Origin: Nonomuraea turcica | GTDB lineage: Bacteria; Actinomycetota; Actinomycetes; Streptosporangiales; Streptosporangiaceae | Length of the DNA: 64,000 nucleotides | Assembly (NCBI RefSeq): GCF_030718205.1 | Contig: NZ_JAUZQF010000018.1 | Location: 1-64,000, forward strand | Direction: 5' to 3' | Part shown: piece after piece, positions 24,674-32,034 of the stretch | Layout of the letters: the number at the start of each line of letters is the position of its first letter | How positions within the stretch are numbered: position 1 is the first letter of the stretch | Notes under the pieces: model-generated | What the model saw: only the letters and a program-made list of their open reading frames with translations | Database searches by the model: none | Told to the model about the DNA's origin: nothing | Program-made: the position numbers and the translations under genes

Positions 24674-27517
24674 GTGGTTGGCAAGTCGAGCCTCGATCTT
24701 CACGGGGACGTGGGCGGACACGGCAGGGGACTGTCGACGTGGGGCAGCGTCGACAGCCTGCCCGGCAAGTTTCACCGTCCCAGTGCAAAGGCCGGCCTGC
24801 GGGGCCGGCAGGCCGAGTGTGAGGCGCTCGATCGGTTGCTCGCCGCGGTTCGCGTCGGCCAGAGCCGGGCGCTGGTGGTGCGCGGTGAGGCGGGGGTGGG
24901 CAAGTCGGCGCTGCTGGAGTACCTGACCGAGCGGGCTTCCGGTTGCCGTGTGGTGTGTGCCGCGGGTGTGCAGTCGGAGATGGAGGTCGCGTTCGCGGCG
25001 CTGTACTCGCTCTGCGCGCCGATGTTGGACCTGGTGGACGGCCTGCCGGAACCACAGCGCGACGCGCTCGACGCGGCGTTCGGGCTACGCGCCGGGCCGG
25101 CGCCGGACCGGCTGCTCCTCGGCTTGGCCGTCCTCGGCCTGCTCGCGGCGGCGGCCGGCGAGCGTCCGCTGGTGTGCGTGATCGATGATGCCCAGTGGCT
25201 GGACCACGCCTCGGCGCAGGTGCTCGCCTTCGTCGCCCGACGGCTGTTCGCGGAGTCGGTGGCCTGCGTGTTCGCGGTACGCGACCCCAGCGAGCTGTCC
25301 GGGCTGCCGGTGATGGACGTCCCGGGCCTGTCCGCCGGCGATGCCCGGGCTCTGCTGCGCTCGGTGGTTCCCGGCCCCCTGGACGAACACGTACAGGATC
25401 GGCTGGTCGCGGAGGCCCGCGGCAACCCGCTGGCGCTGCTGGAGCTGGTGCGTGAGTTCACCCGCCCCGAACTGGCAGGCGGGTTCGGGCCGCCGGCCGC
25501 GCAGACGCTTTCGGGCCGTATCGAGGACGGCTTCCGGCGACAACTGGGACGCATGCCCGCGCACACCCGGCGACTGTTGCTGCTGGCGGCCGCCGACCCG
25601 CTCGGCGACGCGGCGCTGCTGTGGCGTGCGGCCGCGCGGCTCGGCCTCGGCATGGCGGTGGACGGCGCCGTGACCGACATGATCGTCATCGGTGTCCGCG
25701 TTCGGTTCCGGCATCCGCTGATGCGTTCGGCGGTGTACCGGGCGGCTTTGCCGGAGGAACGCCGGAGGGTGCATCTGGCGCTGGCGGAGGCGACCGATGT
25801 CGACGCCGATCCGGATCGGCGCGCCTGGCACCGTGCGCACGGCACCGCGGAGCCGGATGAGGAGGTCGCCGCGGAGCTCGAACGCTCGGCCGGACGTGCG
25901 CAGGCGCGCGGTGGTCTGGCGGCCGTCGGCGCCTTCTTGGAGCGGGCGGCCGAGCTCACGCCCGACCCCCGGCGCCGGGCAGAGCGCGCGCTGGCCGCCG
26001 CACGGGCCAAGCACCTGGCCGGCGCTCCCGAGCCGGCCCTGGCGCTGCTGGCTTCGGCCCAGGCCGGGCCGCTGGACGAGCTGCGAATCGCCCATGCGGA
26101 ACTCCTGCGCGCCGAGATCACGAGCACCTCGAATCCCGGCCGATCCGCCGCGCCGATGCTGCTCAAAGCCGCCAGACGCTTTGAGCCCGTGGACACCGGA
26201 CTGGCCCGCGACACGTATCTGCAGGCGTTGTCCGCTGCGATCGGCGCCCTCCCGGACAAGGGCCGCAGCCTCGTAGAAGTCGCGGCGGCCACCCGTGCGG
26301 CGCCACCCGCGCCCGCGACCCCCCGGGTCGCCGATCGCCTCCTCGACGCCCTTGCCCGGCACTTCACACAGGACGCGCGGAGCGCGGCACCGGCCATGCG
26401 GCGGGCCCTGGCCTCCTTCTTGGGCGAGGACATCTCCGCCGCAGAGGAGTCCCGCTGGCTATGGGCCGCCCAGACCATCGCCGTGGCCCTGTGGGATGAC
26501 AGGTCGGGTCGCGAACTGGCGGATCGCCACGTCCGTCTGGTCCGTGACACCGGCGCGCTCGCCGTGCTGCCCCTGGCGTGGGGCACGCGTCTCATACCGC
26601 TCGTCTTCGAGGGCGAGCTGGACGAGGCGGCGTCGGTGAACGAGGAGATACAGACGCTCGTCGCCGCGACCGGTGTCCGGGCCGGCTTCGGCTACCAGGG
26701 ACCGGTGGGCGGCGCCCTCGCTCTGGCAGCGTGGCGGGGACGGCAGGCCGAGACGGAACAACTGGCCGATGCCCTGATGAGCGAGGCGGCATCCCGCGAC
26801 GAGGGATCCACCGTGTCGGTCAGCCAGTGGCTGAGAGCCGTACTCCACAACAGCCTCGGCCAGTACGAGGAAGCCCGGGTGGCCGCCGAACGCGCCTGCG
26901 TGTACCAACCCTCGCCGGGTGCCGCAGCACATTGGGCGCCGGCCGAGCTCGTCGAGGCGGCGGTTCACAGCGGCGAGCGCGAGTTCGCCGCCCGAGCGCT
27001 CGAGCAACTCGTCGTGACGACTCAGGCGAGCGGGACCGACTGGGCTCTCGGGGTCGAGGCCCGGTCGCGGGCGCTGCTCAGCCAAGGCGAGGAGGCCGAC
27101 GGCCACTATCGCGAGGCGATCGTCCGGCTTCGCCGGACCCGCATGCGCGTCGACCTCGCCCGCTCCCACCTGGTCTATGGCGAATGGCTGCGCCGCGAGC
27201 GGCGCCGGCTCGACGCCCGCGAGCAGTTATGCACCGCCCACGAGCTGTTCGTGGCCATGGACATGGAGGGATTCGCCGGCCGGGCGGAGCGCGAGTTGGC
27301 AGCGACCGGAGAGACCGCCCGCAGGCGTACGGTCGAAACCGCCGACCAGCTCACGCCGCAGGAAACACAGATTGTGAGACTGGCCCGCCAGGGCCTGACG
27401 AACAAGGAGATCGCCAGTCGCATGTACGTCAGCCCCCGCACCGTCGAATACCACCTTGGCAAGGTCTTCGCCAAGCTGGGCATCACCTCTCGTAGCCAGC
27501 TCCAAGGCATCGCATGA
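24674..27517 (+). CDS. LAL-family transcriptional regulator, copy C
   Basis: A 947-aa AAA/TPR/LuxR activator. Walker A is GEAGVGKSALLEY, Walker B LVCVIDDAQWLD; the motif RFRHPLMRSAVYRAALPEER and the TPR-like YGEWLRRERRRLDAREQL are nearly those of copy A and the 16.3 kb pseudogene. The C-terminal HTH is LTPQETQIVRLARQGLTNKE with SPRTVEYHLGKVFAKLGITS. The start GTG 24674 follows a GGGGAGG ribosome site. Copies A and C, the pseudogene and the 20.5 kb scrap form one paralogue family. The target and inducer are unknown. Confidence 0.92.
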   Translation: MVGKSSLDLHGDVGGHGRGLSTWGSVDSLPGKFHRPSAKAGLRGRQAECEALDRLLAAVRVGQSRALVVRGEAGVGKSALLEYLTERASGCRVVCAAGVQSEMEVAFAALYSLCAPMLDLVDGLPEPQRDALDAAFGLRAGPAPDRLLLGLAVLGLLAAAAGERPLVCVIDDAQWLDHASAQVLAFVARRLFAESVACVFAVRDPSELSGLPVMDVPGLSAGDARALLRSVVPGPLDEHVQDRLVAEARGNPLALLELVREFTRPELAGGFGPPAAQTLSGRIEDGFRRQLGRMPAHTRRLLLLAAADPLGDAALLWRAAARLGLGMAVDGAVTDMIVIGVRVRFRHPLMRSAVYRAALPEERRRVHLALAEATDVDADPDRRAWHRAHGTAEPDEEVAAELERSAGRAQARGGLAAVGAFLERAAELTPDPRRRAERALAAARAKHLAGAPEPALALLASAQAGPLDELRIAHAELLRAEITSTSNPGRSAAPMLLKAARRFEPVDTGLARDTYLQALSAAIGALPDKGRSLVEVAAATRAAPPAPATPRVADRLLDALARHFTQDARSAAPAMRRALASFLGEDISAAEESRWLWAAQTIAVALWDDRSGRELADRHVRLVRDTGALAVLPLAWGTRLIPLVFEGELDEAASVNEEIQTLVAATGVRAGFGYQGPVGGALALAAWRGRQAETEQLADALMSEAASRDEGSTVSVSQWLRAVLHNSLGQYEEARVAAERACVYQPSPGAAAHWAPAELVEAAVHSGEREFAARALEQLVVTTQASGTDWALGVEARSRALLSQGEEADGHYREAIVRLRRTRMRVDLARSHLVYGEWLRRERRRLDAREQLCTAHELFVAMDMEGFAGRAERELAATGETARRRTVETADQLTPQETQIVRLARQGLTNKEIASRMYVSPRTVEYHLGKVFAKLGITSRSQLQGIA

Positions 27518-27552
27518 CCGGTGACAGGGCGGCGAAGGGGGAGGCCCATGAG

Positions 27553-27804
27553 ATGACCTGCAAGCTGGACTATCGGTGGCGTCTGCGGGAGGTCATGGCC
27601 GGTCGCGGCATGTTCTCCACCACCGGCTTGCGTCCGCTGCTGGCCGAGCGTGGCATCGAGCTGTCGCCGAGCCAGGTGTACCGGCTGGTCACGGAGAGGC
27701 CGGAGCGGCTCAGCCTCCGTACGTTGATGGCGCTGCTGGACATCTTGGACTGCACCATGGAGGACCTGATCGAACCGCTGCCCGCCCGGCCATCGGGCCC
27801 CTGA
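27553..27804 (+). CDS. Small XRE/Cro-type helix-turn-helix protein
   Basis: An 83-aa DNA-binding protein. It begins LDYRWRLREVMAGRGMFSTT, carries the HTH core SPSQVYRLVTERPERLSLRT, and ends LLDILDCTMEDLIEPL. This type is often found next to integrases of actinobacterial mobile elements, where it probably controls excision or transfer genes. ATG 27553 is chosen because family homology starts there and a GGGGAGG lies about 10 bases upstream. No integrase is adjacent here, which suggests a remnant of a mobile element. Confidence 0.75.
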   Translation: MTCKLDYRWRLREVMAGRGMFSTTGLRPLLAERGIELSPSQVYRLVTERPERLSLRTLMALLDILDCTMEDLIEPLPARPSGP

Positions 27805-27826
27805 ACTGTGGCCGAACGTGTGACGG

Positions 27827-27858
27827 TGTCACAGATTTGGGTTGGTGCCCGGTCTTAG
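27827..27858 (+). promoter_or_regulatory. ECF-type promoter motif, site 6
   Basis: TGTCACA (27827-27833), 16 bases, CGGTCTTAG (27850-27858). Both boxes and the spacing are the same as site 5. It lies in front of the patatin scrap, with a GGAGGGGG ribosome-like site following near 27889-27896. Confidence 0.65.
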
Positions 27859-27887
27859 TTGAGGAGTGAATCCGATTCGGCGCCGCG

Positions 27888-28045
27888 GTGGAGGGGGCAG
27901 ACCATGAGAGTTACCTATCGCGTGCCCTTCCCCGTCCCGTGGCGGTGGTGGTGGGGGGCGGGGGAGTGCTCGGGGCCGCGCAGGGCGGTATCGGGTACGC
28001 GTTGCGCCTGTTACACCGTGACCCAGAGCTCCGCCCCTTGAGCGC
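27888..28045 (+). pseudogene. N-terminal scrap of a patatin-like phospholipase
   Basis: The frame contains PVAVVVGGGGVLGAAQGGIG followed by YALRLLHRDPELRPL. This is the oxyanion-hole glycine strand that starts patatin-like lipid acyl hydrolases. The catalytic GxSxG and Asp parts are absent, because the sequence runs into the end of the convergent receptor gene. The true start is uncertain. The motif-6 promoter pattern in front of it looks intact. Confidence 0.5.
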
Positions 28046-28069
28046 GCCTTCCCGTGCGAGATTGTGCCC

Positions 28070-30625
28070 TCACTTCGGGGCCGCGTCGGGAAGGCGGTCG
28101 CAGATAGCGTCCTTCGGTGGCGGCTCGTTCGTGTCGAGCATCCCGCAGCGGACGACCGGCTTGGCATACCCCCACGTTGTTTTCTCCACCTTCATGATGG
28201 CGACCGCCTTGTTCACCGGACCGTGCCGCTCCGACGGGGCAAAGTCGATCACACCGCCAGATCCCTCCCAGGATGAGCTGCCGGAGGTACGGGAGAGCCG
28301 GTAGAGGATATCGCCCCTGCTGGGCAGCCCCTGATCGGTGCTGGCTGCGAGATAGGCGGCATTGGCGGCCTGGTACACCACGCTGATGGCGTCGTAGGTG
28401 AGGATGAGGTTCTCGTCCGCGGCCTTCGTGTGCGCGCCCTGGAGCAGCCTGCCGACGAACGCCGTCGGCTTGGCCGAGCCGGCCGACCAGAGGGCCCGGT
28501 TCGCCAGCGCCAGGTGGTAGACCTCGACCTGTTTCATGTTGGCGATCTCGGCGCCGTGGTCGACCACCACCTTGACGACGTCGTCACCGGCGATCACCTT
28601 GAGCACACCGGTCCCGCAGGCCTTGCCTTCGATCGCGACGAGGAAGTCGCGGAACTCCGGGGCGCGCCCCGCGTATATCAGGACGTCCGGCTTGAGCTCG
28701 CAGGCCTTCACCGCCGCCGCGGAGATCCCGCCGGCGTTCACGGTGTACGAGAGGCGGTCCTTGACGTCGACGCCCTGCTGGACCAGCGTCGTCTCGAGGT
28801 CGGCGGCCAGGTTGTTGGTGTAATCGTCGCTGGGCGAGCCGTCCTGCACGATGACCGCCGACTTGAGCCTGAGCCCGAGCCTGCCGGCGAACCTGGCGGC
28901 CAGCGAGGCCTCGCGGAAGTTGGTGGGGCCCACGTGGAAGTAGTACGGAGACGGGTTGCCGGTGTCATCGAGGTAGCCGAGCCGATCCGCGGTCGCCGTG
29001 CTGGCCACCATCGGGATCTTCGCGGCGTGCAGGACGTCGACCGCCTGCCTGACCCCCTCGACGCTGCGGGGGAAGCCGACCACGCCCATGACGTGCCGGT
29101 CGGCTTCGGCCAGCCCGGTGATGAGCTCCGCCGTCCGCCGGCCCTGCCGGAAGTTGTCGCCTGCGTTGGCGATCAGCACGCGCAGCCGAGGGGTGCTGGA
29201 GACCGTGCGCTGGTATTCCTCGACCGCCGCGAGTTCGGACATGGCGCTCGCCAGGCGGGTGTCGTCGGCCGCAGCCTTTTTGATCGAGAACTCGCCGAAC
29301 AGGACCACGCTGACATACCTGCCCGAGCTCGTGGCATAGGCGTTGTTGGCGTCGATCTTCCTGATGAGGTTCTTCACCTCGCCGTCGAACAGGTCGTCCG
29401 GCGTGGCTTCCGCCGCGTTGACGACGCCCACGCACTCTCCCTCGATCCGCTCCACCCAGGCAAGGCCGCCGCAGTGCGCGTCCCTGTCCTGCTGGGCCCA
29501 GAAGACCCAGGCGAGGGGCGCGGTGACCAGGAGGAGAACGGCGCCCCAGTATCCGAGCGCACGCAACCGGCTCCGTACCAGCCGCGGCGTGTACGTCTGC
29601 GCCAGCTGGTCCGAGGGAGGGCCGGAAGACCGGAGGTCGAGCCTCAGGCGGGGCAGGCGCCGCTTCGCCAGCTCCTGCCATTTCTTGACCGCGACGTCGA
29701 GGTCGCTGAACTCCAGGGGCTTGGCTGATGTCGCGGTGGTGAAGTCGTCGGGCACGGAGGCCAGCACGATCATCGGGGGCAGTAGCCCGGTCTCCTCCGT
29801 GGTCTTCTCCAGGAGGTGAAGGAAGTCGGCGTTCACCCCCGACGGATTCTTGATCTCGAGGAGTACGAGGGAGTACAGCCCCCGGCCCCAGCTCGGCCAG
29901 GGAATGACCCACTTCTTGTACGCCGTGCGCATGTCACCGCAGAGCGCATGGACCAAAAGCAGCTCGATATCAGGGTCGCCCGACGCCTTCGCCAGGCGTC
30001 GGGCGTAATCGGGGAGCCGCTCGAACGGGTCGCGCTGCAGATAGGGCTGCTTGCGGAACCAGCCGGTGAACAGCGATCCCCTGATCGACAGCACTCCCAT
30101 CGCCGCGGTGCCGATCACCGCCACCGTGCCGCCCAGCAGCCACGGGATGATGCCGACGAGGTCGGATGCGCCGCCCACCCACCACACGGCGAACGTCCCG
30201 AGCGGTACCCACGTGGTGGCCGCGCGGGTCAGGAAGTCGGCTGTGGTCCTGACATTGTGGTCGCTGCCGCGATTGCGCCTCCTGAGCCGCTTCTTTAACT
30301 CCCCGTAGCCGCCCTTCCAGGGCTGCTTCTTCGCCCACAGGACGAACTGGACGAAGGGGAAGCGGGGCGCGGGAAGGAAGGATCCGCCTACCGGCTTGCC
30401 CAGCTTGAGGTCTCCCGCCAGGGCCTCCACCAACTCGCTCACGTTCGCGTGAGCGCCCTCCTCGACCGAGGCGTACGGCACGTTGTCCTCAAAGGGCTCG
30501 GTGAGCTCTGTCAGCGCCTTGAACGCGTGCTCGCCTGTCACCAGCACGATGGGGAGGGGTGGGTCCGCGCGCCAGAACGCCGGCCGCCGAATGAGTCCAG
30601 CGATGACACCGCGCAGATCGGCCAC
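28070..30625 (-). CDS. Membrane protein with cytoplasmic P-loop-like domain and extracellular type I periplasmic-binding domain
   Basis: About 851 aa. The N-terminal domain looks like a signalling NTPase, but its Walker A position reads IVLVTGEHAFKALTEL, lacking the GxGKS. Two TM segments follow near residues 140-185 (TWVPLGTFAVWWV; WLLGGTVAVIGTAAMGVL), then another cytoplasmic part, then a single TM (YWGAVLLLVTAPLAWVFWA). The C-terminal about 420 residues have the type I periplasmic-binding (ANF receptor/LivJ-like) fold: VLIANAGDNFRQGRRTAELI, IPMVASTATADRL, SAVIVQDGSPSDDYTNNLAA. No ABC transporter is nearby, so a receptor role is more likely than transport. I prefer GTG 30625 (GGGAAGGG upstream, domain starts there); the frame extends to 30712. 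It lies just downstream of the tRNA array, co-directional. Confidence 0.7.
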   Translation of the reverse strand: MADLRGVIAGLIRRPAFWRADPPLPIVLVTGEHAFKALTELTEPFEDNVPYASVEEGAHANVSELVEALAGDLKLGKPVGGSFLPAPRFPFVQFVLWAKKQPWKGGYGELKKRLRRRNRGSDHNVRTTADFLTRAATTWVPLGTFAVWWVGGASDLVGIIPWLLGGTVAVIGTAAMGVLSIRGSLFTGWFRKQPYLQRDPFERLPDYARRLAKASGDPDIELLLVHALCGDMRTAYKKWVIPWPSWGRGLYSLVLLEIKNPSGVNADFLHLLEKTTEETGLLPPMIVLASVPDDFTTATSAKPLEFSDLDVAVKKWQELAKRRLPRLRLDLRSSGPPSDQLAQTYTPRLVRSRLRALGYWGAVLLLVTAPLAWVFWAQQDRDAHCGGLAWVERIEGECVGVVNAAEATPDDLFDGEVKNLIRKIDANNAYATSSGRYVSVVLFGEFSIKKAAADDTRLASAMSELAAVEEYQRTVSSTPRLRVLIANAGDNFRQGRRTAELITGLAEADRHVMGVVGFPRSVEGVRQAVDVLHAAKIPMVASTATADRLGYLDDTGNPSPYYFHVGPTNFREASLAARFAGRLGLRLKSAVIVQDGSPSDDYTNNLAADLETTLVQQGVDVKDRLSYTVNAGGISAAAVKACELKPDVLIYAGRAPEFRDFLVAIEGKACGTGVLKVIAGDDVVKVVVDHGAEIANMKQVEVYHLALANRALWSAGSAKPTAFVGRLLQGAHTKAADENLILTYDAISVVYQAANAAYLAASTDQGLPSRGDILYRLSRTSGSSSWEGSGGVIDFAPSERHGPVNKAVAIMKVEKTTWGYAKPVVRCGMLDTNEPPPKDAICDRLPDAAPK

Positions 30626-30751
30626 GTGGACGCCCTTCCCCTGAGTCTTACCGTCCGCACCCCCGTCAATCCATTCTGTCAAGCTCAGCCGCGCTGGACA
30701 GGCATATGACACGAAGCTTCTGAAACGGCGCTAAGGACCCACCGATGAACG

Positions 30752-30771
30752 TGCGGACATACGGCTCCGCA
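30752..30771 (-). terminator. Short hairpin between tRNA array and receptor gene
   Basis: TGCGGA (30752-30757) and TCCGCA (30766-30771) pair around an 8-base loop, directly after the last tRNA of the array. It could end the tRNA transcript or help 3' processing. Confidence 0.35.
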
Positions 30772-30789
30772 GCGGAAGATCATCGGAGA

Positions 30790-30858
30790 GACGCAGGCGA
30801 GAGTCGAACTCGCTCGGACGGGCTTTGCAGACCTGCCTCCGCACCCGCGAACTGCGCC
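30790..30858 (-). tRNA. tRNA-Cys(GCA)-like, shortened D arm
   Basis: Acceptor GGCGCAG pairs with CTGCGTC (one G-U). The T arm is GCGAG-TTCGACT-CTCGC. The anticodon loop CTGCAAA gives GCA, but the anticodon stem has one A-C mismatch. The D loop is only about 4 bases, so the gene is 69 nt. CCA is not encoded. A canonical tRNA-Cys(GCA) lies at 39818-39888, so this copy is redundant. Confidence 0.7.
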
Positions 30859-30894
30859 AAGTCCACCCGGCCCCCACGATGGCGAGGCGGATCG

Positions 30895-30975
30895 TGCGCG
30901 AGGACGGAGTCGAACCGCCACAGCCGAAGCGTCCGGTTTACAGCCGGGTGGGCTCCCCAGGTGCCCAGCTCGCGC
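30895..30975 (-). tRNA. tRNA-Tyr(GTA)
   Basis: Acceptor GCGCGAG/CTCGCGC pairs perfectly, with discriminator A. The D arm is GGGC/GCCC, the anticodon loop CTGTAAA (GTA), and a long variable arm contains a TTCG loop, as expected for bacterial tRNA-Tyr. The pair at the top of the anticodon stem is C-A. CCA is not encoded. Confidence 0.9.
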
Positions 30976-31021
30976 GAGAGGGAATGTGTGCGTAACAAAT
31001 TCAAATGGCCCAGCAGACAAG

Positions 31022-31096
31022 TAGCCCCAGCAGGATTCGAACCTGCAACGGACCCGGCTTCGTAGGCCGGCGCTCTATCCATTGAGCTATAGGGCC
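31022..31096 (-). tRNA. tRNA-Arg(ACG)
   Basis: Anticodon loop CTACGAA (ACG) on a perfect CCGGC/GCCGG stem; T arm GCAGG/CCTGC; D arm with AATGGATAGAGC. The acceptor pairs with two G-U. CCA is not encoded. Confidence 0.92.
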
Positions 31097-31111
31097 GAAA
31101 ATGGCGATCGT

Positions 31112-31186
31112 ACCCCCATGCAGGACTCGAACCGACGGTATTTCCCGGTTGAAAGCCAGGCGTCCTGACCGCTAGACCAACGGGGC
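31112..31186 (-). tRNA. tRNA-Glu(TTC)-like
   Basis: Anticodon loop CTTTCAA (TTC) on stem CCTGG/CCGGG. The D arm is GTCTAGCGGTCAGGAC. Odd points: position 1-72 appears as G-G, and the T stem has one C-T mismatch. CCA is not encoded. It may function poorly or be diverging. Confidence 0.8.
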
Positions 31187-31206
31187 GCATCTCGAAACGA
31201 GGATCG

Positions 31207-31279
31207 TACGTCCGGCGGGATTCGAACCCGCACCACCCGGCTCCTTAGGCCGGTGCCTCTCCCATTGGGCTACGGACGC
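31207..31279 (-). tRNA. Class I tRNA with Leu anticodon AAG
   Basis: The anticodon loop CTAAGGA gives AAG on a perfect CCGGC/GCCGG stem. The T arm is GCGGG-TTCGAAT-CCCGC, and acceptor GCGTCCG/CGGACGT closes with one G-U. The variable region is only about 5 bases, whereas true tRNA-Leu has a long variable arm. An A34 Leu anticodon is itself rare in bacteria. The charging identity is therefore uncertain. Confidence 0.85.
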
Positions 31280-31284
31280 TTCAG

Positions 31285-31356
31285 AGCCGCAGCGGGGACT
31301 CGAACCCCGTCCTGCTGGTTGGAAGCCAGCTGCCTTACCAGTTCGGCCTCTGCGGC
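31285..31356 (-). tRNA. tRNA-Gly(TCC)
   Basis: Acceptor GCCGCAG/CTGCGGC, anticodon stem GCTGG/CCAGC with loop CTTCCAA (TCC), and T arm CGGGG/CCCCG are all fully paired; discriminator T (U). CCA is not encoded. Confidence 0.93.
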
Positions 31357-31357
31357 G

Positions 31358-31428
31358 TGGACCGACAGGGACTTGAACCCTGAACCCCTGCGTGCAAGGC
31401 AGGTGTGATGCCTTTTCACCATCAGCCC
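31358..31428 (-). tRNA. tRNA-Ala(TGC)
   Basis: The anticodon loop CTTGCAC gives TGC on a perfect CCTGC/GCAGG stem. The acceptor GGGCTGA/TCGGTCC includes G3-U70, the alanine identity pair. The T arm is CAGGG/CCCTG. It is the first gene of the seven-tRNA array in transcription order. Confidence 0.92.
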
Positions 31429-32034
31429 ATCGATGTCTTCCGCTGTGGAGTTGTCAAAAAGCAAGGAAGAGAAAGGCCGCCTGGGTATGTCCCTGGCGGC
31501 CTCCGGATCATCCTTCGTTTCGGATTACCCCGAAGCCTGCCCGACGAGCGCGCAGCCGGACACCGCAGGTCGGCGATAGAGGCACCGTTCCTGCCCGAGT
31601 GCGGCGGCTGCATAGCGCATGGCTGGCCTTTCCATGACGTTGCGGGGACGGCTGGGATCCGCCCCGTCCTTTCGACGTGGATCCACGTTAACGGGGCGCA
31701 TTCGGTGAATGCCACTCATTTATTACCAGGACGCGTTTCAGGCCGCGGCGCGCCGAGCTGTATGCGTTCTTCCGGGCTCATCCACGACGCCGACCTGCCC
31801 CTGACGGACGCGCAGCTGGTCGATGTCGCGCTTCGTCCTGCTCAACGCGTGCCGATCCGGGCATGATCGACAACACGGTGGAGGAGCTGCTGCGGTCCCT
31901 GTCGAGATCCAGCTCGGGGGCAGCCGGGTCACCACGGAGCCGGTGACGCTGGGCGGTGATGAAGGCGGTGGTGGCCAGTGGGGAGCCTCGATTTCCCATA
32001 TGACACATTGCTCCATGTTGGGCAGACTCGTCCC
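31429..32034. other. Region upstream of the tRNA array, no gene seen
   Basis: The stretch must hold the array promoter on the minus strand and the promoter of the DUF3592 gene on the plus strand. One hairpin, aggccgcc (31474-31481) with ggcggcct (31495-31502), is visible. Short open frames have no family resemblance. Confidence 0.5.

Noticed and set aside
27904..28041. 45-residue Trp- and Cys-containing ORF as a possible ribosomally made peptide
   Set aside because: A different frame of the same DNA reads as a patatin N-terminus, and there are no modification enzymes nearby; the Trp run comes from the GGT-rich DNA.
31474..31502. Hairpin in front of the tRNA array as a T-box or other riboswitch
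   Set aside because: There is only a single short stem with no T-box sequence and no biosynthetic or synthetase gene downstream.
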